This document shows positions 10,420 through 21,800 of a stretch of 64,000 nucleotides of DNA, one piece after another. The stretch is from assembly GCA_020055645.1 (NCBI GenBank), contig CM034546.1, positions 14,074,001 through 14,138,000 on the forward strand, written 5' to 3'. The notes under the pieces are model-generated. The model did no database searches. It was given only the letters and a program-made list of their open reading frames with translations, and was not told where the DNA came from. Position numbers and translations under genes: made by a program. Each line of letters opens with the position of its first letter. Position 1 is the first letter of the stretch. The stretch is from Tomocerus qinae (lineage: Eukaryota > Arthropoda > Collembola > Entomobryomorpha > Tomoceridae).

Positions 10420-11449
10420 AAAATAAGTCATCTGTTGCAACCCGAAATTTCTATCAATGTAAAGATTCAGGCCGAATCAATTAGCAAGAAAATCATGAAT
10501 GCTTTAACAAATATGAGCATTGAATCCACTCAAATGGAAATGTGTGAACAAATAAACGATACGGAAGTATGTCAAGAAAAAATGAGACTCTATTTCCTAA
10601 TGGAATTGGCAGAACAAATTTTCAACGACGATTATAAAAACGCTATTAAATATTTTGCATCGCCATCAGAGCATGTAATCTCTTGGTACCAAAACTGGCT
10701 CAAACATCATATGAAAGAAAGCCTAAAAATAGAAGAGCATTTAAAAATTGCCTTTGAAAAGGAATTTAAGGAATTACTTAAGGATATTGAAATATCCAGT
10801 GACTATGACGACCTATTAAAATCACTCAATAGGTATCTAAATCAAAACGATGATTTTGTGTGTGATTTATCAATTGATGCAATAAATGATACAACACTCC
10901 ATGAATTAAAACAGCATTTGATGTCAATGTTAAAAAAGAGTCAGACAAGTCACATTGTCAAAATGGAAGCACACCATTACAAACAGATATATGATAAAGG
11001 CATGGAAAATTTAGGCTGTACTAAAACATGTCCAGATTGTGGAGCTATTTGTTTTGGATCTAAAGATCACGAAAAACTTGAAAAAGAGTACAGGCATCAT
11101 TTTGGTGTCCATCAACCGATGGGCCTGATTGGAAAATTGGATAAAGATAAACAATTTGACGCTACCATTTGTAAAACTGTAGGCAAAAGCAACATGAAAA
11201 AAATGTTGAAAAAAATCAACGTCTTTCAATCAGAAAAATGGATTAACATTGATCATTTGGTAGAAGAATATCGTACCCTGGCTAAATGGTTTTTCTATAG
11301 ATTGAATAAAGACCTATCCAAATTTTACGATGCTAAAGAAACTTCACCACAAAAAATGAAAACAATGGGTTTGATAGATTTGGAAGAAGAATTACCAACA
11401 GTACTGACCACCATGGTATCCAGCATGGAAACATTAGACTTTTCTGGAG
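10420..11449 (+). CDS. VLIG-like GTPase, C-terminal exon
   Basis: An exon of 343 codons that is fully open and in phase with the preceding exon across the 9351-10419 intron. It is largely helical and Lys/Glu-rich. At about 11017-11115 it carries the VLIG C-terminal Cys/His motif: CTKTCPDCGAIC, then conserved His residues in YRHHFGVHQPMG. This corresponds in position and pattern to the CPFCxxxC...H...H...P segment near the end of vertebrate VLIG1, probably a zinc site. The region after the motif is shorter than in vertebrate VLIG. The exon ends at TCTGGAG/GTGAGT in phase 1. If the donor is not used, translation stops at 11473-11475, followed by AATAAA at 11506-11511, so an alternative short C terminus is possible. 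Confidence 0.8.
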
Positions 11450-11505
11450 GTGAGTTTAAATCTTTTAAATTTTAATATATTTTTGGTAATTTAAAGTAAC
11501 TAACA

Positions 11506-11511
11506 AATAAA
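11506..11511 (+). terminator. Polyadenylation signal AATAAA inside the last intron
   Basis: AATAAA lies 31 bases after the stop used if the 11450 donor is skipped. It would allow a transcript ending within the last intron. Motif evidence only. Confidence 0.35.
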
Positions 11512-11528
11512 GTTTCATAATTTTACAG

Positions 11529-11590
11529 TTTTAACAAAAATACTGAAATTTAAAGAAGATGATTTTCCTTTTACAAAGATTCTTATGTAG
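11529..11590 (+). CDS. Short terminal exon of the VLIG-like gene
   Basis: The acceptor TTTTACAG ends at 11528, after a 79-base intron. Joined in phase 1, the exon reads VLTKILKFKEDDFPFTKILM and then TAG at 11588-11590. The small intron with GTGAGT and TTTTACAG ends and the correct phase support it. There is no recognisable domain. Confidence 0.5.
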
Positions 11591-11911
11591 TAATTATTAT
11601 TTTATTATTATTGAGTTTAGCACTACTTTACTTTTGTCACATTCATGCTTTTTTTGATTTAAGTGAATATCATACGTTTTATTATTTTAAGTAAAATAAT
11701 CATCTGGTCACAAAATAACATTTTAAATATAAATGACAAACAAAAATTTGAAGTTGAAAATAAAATGAAAATGACTCACCTGACGGTCAGATGTTTATTT
11801 TGCACAATATATGGATAACTAGGAATACAATTTTTTTTAGTTTTATGTATATTAGCTCAATACGTAATTAACTTTTCATAATTTTGTAATGATATAGGTT
11901 TTTAATAACAG

Positions 11912-12059
11912 CATGACCATGATGACAAAATGGGCATTAACCTTCAAAAGGAGAAATTTCGGGAACTTATGAATGACGCGACCATAAAATTACTTAAGCT
12001 GGATTTCAAAATTCGTTACTTGATGAAGATAACTCTGGAGCTATTTCGGTTTATGTAAC
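11912..12059 (+). CDS. Orphan exon-like segment
   Basis: Directly after an acceptor-like TTTTTAATAACAG (to 11911), the phase-0 frame reads HDHDDKMGINLQKEKFRELM and then 28 further residues rich in Leu, Lys and Phe, ending KITLELFRFM before TAA at 12057-12059. The composition looks like a real helical protein end, unlike its AT-rich surroundings. Its phase does not fit the exon ending at 11449, so it is either an alternative terminal exon reached by another donor or the relic of a neighbouring paralogue. No family was recognised. Confidence 0.3.
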
Positions 12060-12519
12060 AAAGGCCATTTAGAAATACTAATTAAAAGAATAATTTAAGG
12101 GTAACATTTTGTAATATGTATAGCAATACCATTTAATTACTTTTTTGAAACTTTTCATTTATCACTGACTATATGGCAAGCTGTACTTTATTTATAATTA
12201 TAAATGTTCCTATTAGCTGATAAATCTAAATGTAATGTCTTAACGGGTTAAGTATTCCTAGTATTGCAGAGGTTCAATCTTACATTTTATAAATTTGGGT
12301 TTTCCAGGGTATCTGGTGAGGATTACATTACAGATTAGTTAACACAATTTCCTAAGATATTTACCTAGTACATAAATGGGTTTAGAATTGAGACCATGGG
12401 GTCAGACAGGACAGGTTAGTACGTATTACGTATTGAGTAGAACGATCAAAATCCTTATTTAATTTAAAGTGTACTTAAGGAAATTACATTTTCTCAAGTG
12501 GCTTAATAAATTCTAATCT

Positions 12520-12840
12520 TTTACGGGTTACATGAGATTTTTCCGCACAAGAAATCTTATTTTTCAAAGGTTATATCTCATTTTTAACGGGTTGAATTGC
12601 AATGGCGGGTGAAATATAACTTGCCATTATGTTGTGGGTTATATATTGTCATCTTTTAACTGGTAATACTTGATTGCAACGGGTTATATTTTATTTCTCA
12701 TGAATTTAAATGTATTTCTTAAGCGGTTAACAATTATTTTTAAGGAAAAATCTTATTTCTAAGCCGGGAAATGTTATTTATAAGCTGGGAAATGTTATTA
12801 AATGCTGGGGAATGTTATTTAAGAGGTGAAAAATATTGCT
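12520..12840. repeat. Degenerate short motif cluster
   Basis: ACGGGTTA-like motifs recur at about 12243, 12523, 12587, 12637, 12679 and 12721. They pass into a clearer 20-21-bp tandem repeat, AAGCYGGGAAATGTTATTTA, of about four copies from 12757 to 12835. This is probably a decayed minisatellite. Confidence 0.5.
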
Positions 12841-15499
12841 TTTAATACATACTGATGTGTATTAGTTCTGTTATTATTTTATCTAAAACATTATATAAAT
12901 TTTAATTTTACTTTCTGTATTTCCATAATGGTATAAATGGTATTGTAGTTTAAATGGCAACATTTTAATCACTAATTTTAATCTAAAAAATTGGCTAAAT
13001 GGAATATGGCAACATTCTCCTAACAACTATTAGAAATAAAAGAGCCGCGTAATCGTGTAAACAATCCAATTTGAATTCATATTTCTAAATTCGTTATTAT
13101 TTGAGCATTTGAGCATAAATGTTAATGTTTAATTCCACAATAAGGTAAAACACTATATTATACATGAACTTATAAAAATAATTGCTCTATAATTAACTCA
13201 AGTCAGTAGACCATAATGATGACCCTAGTTAGCTACCAAGTAATAGTAATGGGGGCACCGTTGTCACCAAAGGTAAAACAATATAAATTTAACCAGATAC
13301 TTTCTGACATTCACATTCAGGAGATTGCTTAGATTGGTATTTCAGGTCAACTTAAATTTGAAACCATATGATTTTTAAAATAAAGCCTCTTATTGATGTG
13401 ATGTGCTATACTTTTATTACGTCTTGGCTGCTCCCTAAGCAGTGTGACTGTTTAGGTTTACAGCGAAGCCCCTGAGCCCAATAATTAGGAGTTGACTGTT
13501 CAGCAACATACGAATACTGGTATGATCTACTGGGAGTCATATTGTTTTTTAATTCCAAGATCTTTTTGTATTGAACTGACTATTTACACATTAATTCTCT
13601 GATTGATTGAATGCAGTGCTCTCCTCAGATAATTCCTACGCAATAAAAAGTGGATGGAAAGAAAAGGTGCCTGCGCTTGTCGTAAAACTTTTAGTAAATT
13701 CCGATTTATAATAAGAAAAATATTATAACAGGAGTATGAAATAACGTACAAATATAACAAAAGTACCAATAAGAAGCCAATACCGTAGAAAACGAAAACA
13801 AGATATTTGAAAAATATCAATTTCAAATTTTAGTTCACCTGACGAAGAAGCGAGCTAACCACTAATCACACTATGTAAATATTATTAAAGTTTATTAAAA
13901 AAACTTACGTTTGTAGATTTTGGCATAATACGGAATACTAATTAGCAAAGAGTTTTCGTAGGAATTATAATTCTCTTTTTGCTGTCATAGTTAAAAAATA
14001 CCACATTTAAAAAATTTACTTTTACTAAAATAATTTATGAATCCTTCGTTCATTTCTGTTGTAATCATTTTAAATTTATTAAAAATCAAACTTTAAATGT
14101 AATACTAAAAATTGTAACCCTGCCCACTATCAGTTTGGGTATATATGGTGATTCATTAGGACTGATTCCTTCAAATTGAAAACCGGCAACTTTATAGTAT
14201 AACTGCCCCTTATGCAAATTAGTAAATATATCTTCTCCCTCATTCAGTTTATTTTAAAGTACAAGTGTGAACCCAGGCAGGCTTCAACACGGGTTAACCC
14301 GAATTAACCCAAAGTCCAGGTTTAGAAATATGGACCAAGTTCCTATGCCCTGAATTCTATTGAAACTAACTTATTATGCAATTGCATATACCATTGATTG
14401 ATATTCATCAAATAGGCTTTAACAGAAGATTGTAATTACTTAATACTCTTCGTTCATTTACATTAACTGTTTTCATATTTACAGCCATTATCTTAGAATA
14501 TAATCAAACCCAAAGACGAAAATTGCGGAAGACAAAGATTCAAGGCATTCTATGGCTATAAATCAATGTCACACAATACTGGGGGTCTAGCACGCAAAAT
14601 GTTGAGCATATATATTTAGGAAATGTTGTTCCTAAAAGTCAGATAGAATTTTGTTTATGAGCTATTCATACGCTGATTTACTCAAATGGGGCTGACATTC
14701 GGCACATATCTGGCAAATGATTGTAAATAAATGATTTTATCTGTTACATCAGATTGAAGTTTTATGCTAGTAAACCAACATCTCTCTGACCACTAGTGAA
14801 TAAATAGTCGATAAAAACCTGGCTATTTCAGTTTCAGTTTGCATGAAATTTTAAAAATGTTTAATGTAGCAATAAAAACCTCTACTCTACTGTTACTTCG
14901 TAGCGAATTTATTCAAATTCTAATTACCTAAATCAATTAAGATTAAGATATGGGATACAATCAAACAGAAATCAATTTTGTCTTTTTAAAATCATCCAAT
15001 CAATCAATTAATTAGTTCTGTGTTGAATATCAGCATTTCCATGGATACTTTTCAATTGTGACCATGATTGCTAAATTTAGTGTTTGATTTATAAGTAAAA
15101 GAAACCTCTGTCTTAATTGGAAGTAGGTTTATCCGATTCAGCAATATAGCGTAATACATACTGTAATTGCATTATGGGTGTAATAATATAAACTTTAAGA
15201 TTACTAAATAAATGTTCTTCGAATAGACTGTAAGGTGAATGTAAGCTCCTGCTGCAATTTGCGCGGGTTATCGGCCTCATTCCTTACTTAAAGGTCTTTC
15301 CCTGTTTGTTCTTCAATTCGATATCTATTACTGTTTCAACTATGCATAAAATTATACAATATACCAGTGAATATTATTAAATATTAATTAAGTATCTTTC
15401 AATCTATCCTGTCATTATTGTACTTAGGTGGTAATTTCGGTTGAGTGTTATAATATATACTTGTATGTATGATAATGTAAAGCTGCTTACTACTGTTCT

Positions 15500-15540
15500 G
15501 AAAATAAAACCAATACCAATACCAATACCAATATAATTCA
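15500..15540 (+). repeat. AATAAA followed by CCAATA microsatellite
   Basis: Four copies of CCAATA follow AAAATAAAA. This layout is common at the 3' ends of non-LTR retrotransposons, so the preceding few hundred bases may be a 3' UTR remnant. No reverse transcriptase is visible upstream. Confidence 0.4.
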
Positions 15541-16048
15541 AAACAAAAATTTGAACAACAAGGTCAGCCATCCAGTATTTCTAATTACTGTCGTATTGAT
15601 AGAAAAATTTTGCCTTGGGCAGAGATAAGAAAATATGCGGAATATTTTTTTTCATTTCGCAATTATTATCCGAATTCCCTTGTGAGGAGGTAAATAATTC
15701 CATTAAATATTACCGCTTTGAGGAATGATATCGTCTCTGTTGTGTATCTCTATTCAAATTATCTTAGCAAACTGCCATTTAACTACTATCAGTACTTTCA
15801 GTACTATCAATGTTACAACATTTATTATTTCCTGCAACCAAATCTGCTTCATATACTTAACTCCTTCTTAATATATGAAGCAATCGTTCAGGGGATTAGA
15901 ATAGGAATTATTAAGTTGAATTTAGTTCTAGTTTGAAAATATTCTGTCATTTTTTAAACTTACAGTATAGCAAAAAACTAGATACAAATTATTTATAATA
16001 TTTCATATTTTGTGTTTAATAAGTTTCTTTACATGAACAGGCAGGCTT

Positions 16049-16070
16049 TATAAATATTTAGATATATATA
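16049..16070 (+). promoter_or_regulatory. Candidate TATA region of the receptor gene
   Basis: TATAAAT at 16049-16055, followed by a second TATATATA, lies about 100 bases before the receptor ATG at 16152. Motif and position only. Confidence 0.35.
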
Positions 16071-16151
16071 GGAATAACATCAGAATCAAAAGTTAAACCG
16101 AAATTTCGATCCATTTCATTCGAACCACATAAGAATATAAAATTTTCAAAA

Positions 16152-17491
16152 ATGATTGCTTTTATAATAGAAAAGAAGAAGAAATTGTTGAACATCTTTG
16201 CTGAAAGTAGCTCATTTTTACAAAGTTTTGGCTTTTATGTGTCTTTTTTTCATACTTGTAGTATTCTTCCGTTTTCATGGGATAAATTAAACCAAACATT
16301 ACACATTTCTAAATCATCAAATAGAAAATACCCGCTTAAACTATGCATTTACTTTACCCTCATTTGTTTCATCTTTCATCTTTCATTTCTAGTCAAGGAT
16401 ATCGCAACGGCTCAAAAAAATGTTTATGAGAAAATGTGGTTCTTATTTTGGACTTTATTTTATTTGCAAATACATATAGTCTGCCGGAGTTTGTCCAACC
16501 GAAAGTACGAAATCGTGTACGTCATCAACCAAATATCAAAATTGAATCAACGTTCAACAAGTATGAAAATATTTCAAACATTATAGTAAAATATATAAAC
16601 TTATTATCATAATTGTAGTATTCGTTTATACCTTTTAACAAATTTTTAATATATGTAACATCAAAATTTTAGGTTTTTCTAGCATTCAAGAAAAACTGGT
16701 ATCCAAATTGGAAAAGATAATATCCTACGGGTTTTTGGCATTTTTTCCATACATGCCTTGCATAGTGGCATTGTTGTGTATAGTCAGTAAAAATCAAATG
16801 CTACCAAATTACTTCTACAAAACGTTTGAAATTCATTTCGTACATTACGCCATTCTTTCCATTCTGGATTTCGTCTTCAAAGTAGTTGCAAGCTGGGTAT
16901 TTTTCCTCACTATGTTTTACAATATCATCTACGTTCTTTATTGTCAAAAATGGTCGGAACAACTAAGGTGAGATCAATTAATTTGTAAATAAATTTATAT
17001 TAATACAATAGATATATAATTTTATTTTAATATTTATTAGAGACTTGTCCCTAAAACAAAAAATAAAGGGATACAAAAAACTGCAAGTTCTCAACACTGT
17101 ATACAATTCTAGTTGTGAGAATATGTACCTGCCAATCTTTGTATTCAACTTGGTATCTGTAATCTCAATATATAGCTTTCTAGTGTTACGGTTTCATAAA
17201 ATTTTGACAACTTTAGAAATATGCCTTTTGGTTTTGTCGAATATCACTGTAGTAATTATTCTCACGGTTTTGATTCTTGGGGCTGGAAAATTGCACGCAG
17301 TCAGCACAAAAATCAAAATCGAATTACGATCAAACGTGAATAAAAGGATGACACGCAAAATTGTTTTTGCTGTGCTTCCTTTCGGAGTTCGATATGGAAC
17401 TCTCAAAAACGTAAAATACAAACATCTCACAGACTGTTATGAAGCCACGACAAGCTGCTTAGTTACGTTGTTGATATTTGCGTCACGATAG
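16152..17491 (+). CDS. Gustatory-type seven-transmembrane chemoreceptor (three exons)
   Basis: The exons are 16152-16560, 16673-16967 and 17041-17491. The introns are GTATGA...TTTTAG (phase 1) and GTGAGA...TTATTAG (phase 2); both keep the frame exactly. The protein is about 385 residues, a normal length for arthropod gustatory receptors, ligand-gated channels of sensory neurons. Hydrophobic spans fit seven helices: around FYVSFFHTCSILPF, YFTLICFIFHLSFLV, WFLFWTLFYLQIHIVC, FLAFFPYMPCIVALLCIV, VVASWVFFLTMFYNIIYVL, IFVFNLVSVISIYSFLVL and ICLLVLSNITVVIILTVLI. The PFSWD segment after helix 1 and the C terminus FGVRYGTLKNVKYKHL...TTSCLVTLLIF resemble divergent arthropod Gr-family ends, but the canonical TYhhhhhQF motif is degenerate. 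The ATG context (AAAATGA) is good. There are no stops or shifts, so it looks functional. Ligand unknown. Confidence 0.75.
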
Positions 17492-20407
17492 TTTAATAAT
17501 TATTCAACTCGCATTTATCGCACTTTGTGTAGCCAAAGCCATATTATGCAATTACATTTCAGCATATGCAATTGTCATGTAATTGCACAGAGAGTGCGAA
17601 GACAGGAACAAAGGATGGAATCTAGGCCCGACTGTGGCCAAACCAAGTGCGAATAGCTCTGCAAATTTGCTAACCAAAAAGTTATGTATACTGTTGAACC
17701 GCAGAATTGCAAAAGTAAAAATATCCGAAAATGCGACGAGATTGAGTCGGAATAGGAAAACTCAGTCTACTCGAAGATTGGCAGATTTGCGTATTCGCAG
17801 AGTTTGGACAGCACACGAATTCACATTCATCCGTCCCAGCATCCCATGTGTTTTAGCTTTCATAAGGGCGTATGTTTCCCTGTCTTGGATGTATAGTAAC
17901 ATCTTTTGTCATTGTACGCGAGACATATTATGATCGAAGTGTGATAGCTACAGATCACTTAATTTTGTTACAAATGAGCGTGGTAAGTTTGTCATATTCA
18001 AAAAATATCCTCACTTAATGAGTAGTCTACCAAAAAAGCAAAACCATGTACAGAGAACATACAGTTAGTGATTATATTTTGAAGTGAATTATTAATTAAT
18101 TAATAAAAAAGAAATTCAAAATAATTTGATCCATTTTAAACCAATCATTAAGGCTTGATTCTATTACAAGAATATTATTATTGCACGATATCTAACACTA
18201 AACTTGGTAATGTTGATAATAATATGGTATTATCACATGGAAAAATAGATCTATGTTTATATTAACTCAAAACTATATATATGTGGTTTTATGTTTTATA
18301 CGGCATTTACAAAATGTTGTAGGCTATTAAATTCTATTTGCCTAAACAAATTTAATTAACGATTTTTATGCAACCCAATAATCAAAATCTAAATTAAATC
18401 AACCTCTATGCTGGTCTCGGCAGTTACTTAATATATATAGTACTATCAATTGGCAAAGCTGATATAGATTTCTCTGAAACTCCATTTTCTATTAATTATG
18501 GTTGTAGATTTAAATCTAAATTGAGTCTAAAATCCGGTTTACTGCAATAGAGTTTAGACAATAGAACCAGATATTATTTTATTTGAAAATTTCACATACG
18601 TTGATCGACGCATATGATAATGAAATTCTGTAAATATCGGGAAAATGACTGTGAGGAAAATATATTTAATAATGCAAGTTTTCATTAGTATGGTAATTGT
18701 TAATTATTGCTTCATTTCGTATGCATTAGATCAGTTGATAATAAATGGAAATCCTTCTCTACCGCACAAAGTTTATCAGTGTCTCTCTGGTCGTCAGCAA
18801 AGTAGATATAATTTGATAATTAATACTTATAGGGATAAAACTAGGTGGTTATAATGCCCATAAAATCAGTTATTTACACCAATACCTATAATATATGTGA
18901 GCTACGCATAAAGCATTCGGGACCATGATGTAATGAAAATCATGAAATGTATATGCATGCTTATAGATGTTTGTGTGTATGTCATTTAACCGAACATCAA
19001 CATTAAATCAATATTACATAAGTATAATAATATATTAACATAAAAAATCATATTTAACTTTGGTTGCCAATTAATACATCTAAACTCAAATTTTATAAAT
19101 CTCTGAGAAAAAGAGGATTTTTGACAAAAATAGGAAAATCACCCCGAAAATCAAAAGATAAATAAAAGCTAACCAAGTCTTTTGGGCGCGTCTAGGTAAA
19201 TGGAATGAAATGCTATTAAGCCGTATTCTACACTAAATTTCAACTTTAAATAATAAATTAACAAAGTTTTCGCAGATTTTCCATAATGTAGGTCTAACAA
19301 ATTATTAATTAGTGATTATGTACATTGCAGACGTAGATATCGCGTATTATTTATTAATATAAAATTATGGTCAGAAAAAGTTACAGAAAAATAAGAAAAA
19401 GGAAATGGGTCCTCAGTTACCACCATATTTTAAATTTCCTTACCATTAAATATTTCCATTGATATTTTTAATCTTTTTGCAATTTTGTAGTAGAGCTGCT
19501 AGCTGGAGCAATATTTTATTTTTCGCTGGAGTATTTCGCATTGCTTAACTCGCACCGATAGGAGGCATAGATGACAACGAATAATTAATAGCATTAATAC
19601 TTCTTAAGTTAATTATTTATGACATGGCAGGTTTTTCCTTTTCCTAACCTATACGTTTCCAGAAGGACCACATTTCCAGGGAATAATTTTATAATGGCTG
19701 ATGGACATGTTTTTGCACGATGTATTTGCATATTTTATTTATACGTTTTGATCACCTTATAAGCGGAGTTTACATTGAAATATCACTCCATAATTCATAA
19801 CTTTATGGTATGCTAAACATTCTATGAGTCATAGTTAACTACGAAGTCTTTATATTTATTTATTTATTTATATTTTCACTTCCTTTTAAGCCAGTAGACA
19901 AGACATTTATAATGAGCCTTAGTTTGCATGGCAAGAGGAATTGAAGCATGTGAGCTTACTAAATAATATTGACTATATGGCCTTGTCATTGTCACTAAGG
20001 TTGGGAATGTTAAAGTACATGTACAAATGTACAAACTTTTGTGAACTCCCTAAACATGTACATTTCAAAAATAGGAAAATAGGAACTAGAATAATTTCGC
20101 AATGCAGTAGTAATTTGCAAGAAATGCATTCTATTTCATTAGATATTTAAACTAGAGAAATAGCTTAAATGTTAGTGAAAAATAGTCTATATTGCCTAAT
20201 GTAATGTCTATATTTGTCTATATGGAAATTTGCATGCTTGTATAGCAGAAACTGGCGTTGCAATGCCTTACAAATAGCATTAAACATTTTAAACATTTAG
20301 TCTATAATGTAATGTCTATATTACAATGTATGGAAATCATTGATTTGATAATAATACAATAACATTTATTATTCTTAACGGCAATATAATACAATTTATT
20401 ATCATAT
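17492..20407. other. Non-coding AT-rich region up to the gap
   Basis: No firm gene is seen apart from the small ORF at 18645. A TATT microsatellite lies near 19853-19875. The open frame at 17583-17933 starts with TTG and has no protein-like features. A local direct repeat with TAATGTCTATATT occurs near 20200 and 20308. Confidence 0.45.
18645..18854 (+). CDS. Small secreted-looking ORF, 69 residues, hypothetical
   Basis: The ATG in good context (AAAATGACT) starts MTVRKIYLIMQVFISMVIVN, continuing YCFISYALDQ. This is a charged N terminus, a hydrophobic core and a plausible signal-peptidase site after SYA. The mature part is about 40 residues with one Cys and a basic end (YRDKTRWL), and the frame closes at 18852-18854. 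ACTAG/GTGGTT near 18845 could be a donor, in which case this is a first exon. I recognise no family, and AT-rich DNA can produce such hydrophobic frames by chance. Confidence 0.25.
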   Translation: MTVRKIYLIMQVFISMVIVNYCFISYALDQLIINGNPSLPHKVYQCLSGRQQSRYNLIINTYRDKTRWL

Positions 20408-20507
20408 NNNNNNNNNNNNNNNNNNNNNNNNNNNNNNNNNNNNNNNNNNNNNNNNNNNNNNNNNNNNNNNNNNNNNNNNNNNNNNNNNNNNNNNNNNNNN
20501 NNNNNNN
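20408..20507. other. Assembly gap (100 Ns)
   Basis: Exactly 100 N characters, a conventional placeholder for a gap of unknown size. It sits where unique sequence meets the satellite, so the left edge and true length of the array are unknown. Confidence 0.95.
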
Positions 20508-21800
20508 CATGAAAATTTACTTTTCAATCTTGGATTCAAAAAATTGAAAATTCTAGAGCTTTGAAGGAGCCCTTAATTTAAGTCACCCAAATTTTAAATT
20601 TCCCAACTTACACTACCTTTTTTGTGTCCCCTTAATGCATTACTTCTAGTTTTATGTGTTTCTGCATATAAATTTTGATAATTTAACCTTATCCAATACT
20701 CGTATTCGTAGATAGATACTCAATATGAAAATTCGCTTTTCAATCTTGAATTTCAATATTTGAAAATTCTGGAGCTTGAGGCCAAGACCCTTTTAAGTCC
20801 CTCTAATTTTGAATGACCCCACTAATAACCATATTTTCATGTCATCAAACTGAATTTCGTCGTAGTTCTATGTATGCTTGCTATATTTTTTGATGATTTA
20901 ACCCTACCATATAGTTGTATTCGTAGAATGATACTCAACATGAAAATTTACTTTTCAATCTTGGATTCAAAAAATTTAAAATTCTAGAGCTTTGAAGGAG
21001 CCCTTAATTTAAGTCACCCAAATTTTAAATGTCCCAACTTATACTACCTTTTTTGTGTCCCTCTAATGCATTACTTCTAGTTTTATGTGTTTCTGCATAT
21101 AAATATTGATAATTTAACCTTATCCAATACTCGTATTCGTAGATAGATACTCAATATGAAAATTCGCTTTTCAATCTTGAATTTGAATAATTGAAAATTC
21201 TAGAGCTTGACGCCAAGACCATTTTAAGTCCCTCTAATTTTGAATGACCCCACTAATAACCATATTTTAATGTCATCAAACTGAATTTCGTCGTAGTTCT
21301 ATGTATGCTTGCTATATTTTTTGATGATTTAACCCTACCATATAGTTGTATTCGTAGAATGATACTCAACATGAAAATTTACCTAACAATCTTGGATTTA
21401 AAAAATTGAAAATTCTAGAGCTTTGAAGGAGCCCTTAATTTAAGTCACCCAAATTTTAAATGTCCCAACTTACACTACCTTTTTTGTGTCCCCTTAATGC
21501 ATTACTTCTAGTTTTATGTGTTTCTGCATATAAATTTTGATAATTTAACCTTATCCAATACTCGTATTCGTAGATAGATACTCAATATGAAAATTCGCTT
21601 TTCAATCTTGAATTTGATTAATTGAAAATTCTGGAGCTTGAGGCCAAGACCCTTTTAAGTCCCTCTAATTTTGAATGACCCCACCAATAACCATATTTTC
21701 ATGTCATCAAACTGAATTTCGTCGTAGTTCTATGTATGCTTGCTATATTTTTTGATGATTTAACCCTACCATATAGTTGTATTCGTAGAATGATACTCAA

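Larger units (their letters stand above)
12060..16040. other. Non-coding AT-rich region
   Basis: No gene is supported. Visible items are the degenerate GGGTTA/GGGAAATGTTAT motif cluster (12237-12840) and a CCAATA microsatellite after an AATAAA (15500-15540). The longest open frames, at 13584-13826 on the minus strand and 15718-15936 on the plus strand, are short and have no conserved features. Confidence 0.5.

Noticed and set aside
12237..12840. GGGTTA motifs as telomeric repeats
   Set aside because: The motifs are scattered and degenerate and not in a perfect TTAGGG or TTAGG tandem. A decayed minisatellite is more likely.
13584..13826. Minus-strand open frame of 80 hydrophobic residues
   Set aside because: Its hydrophobicity follows from T-rich codons, and there is no conserved motif or exon context.
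17583..17933. Open frame of 116 residues after the receptor gene
   Set aside because: It starts at TTG, has no domain or splice context, and its low-complexity Arg/Ser/Thr composition does not look like a conserved protein.
19941..20150. Open frame of 69 residues
   Set aside because: No signal peptide, domain or splice evidence. Its length is expected by chance in this AT-rich stretch.
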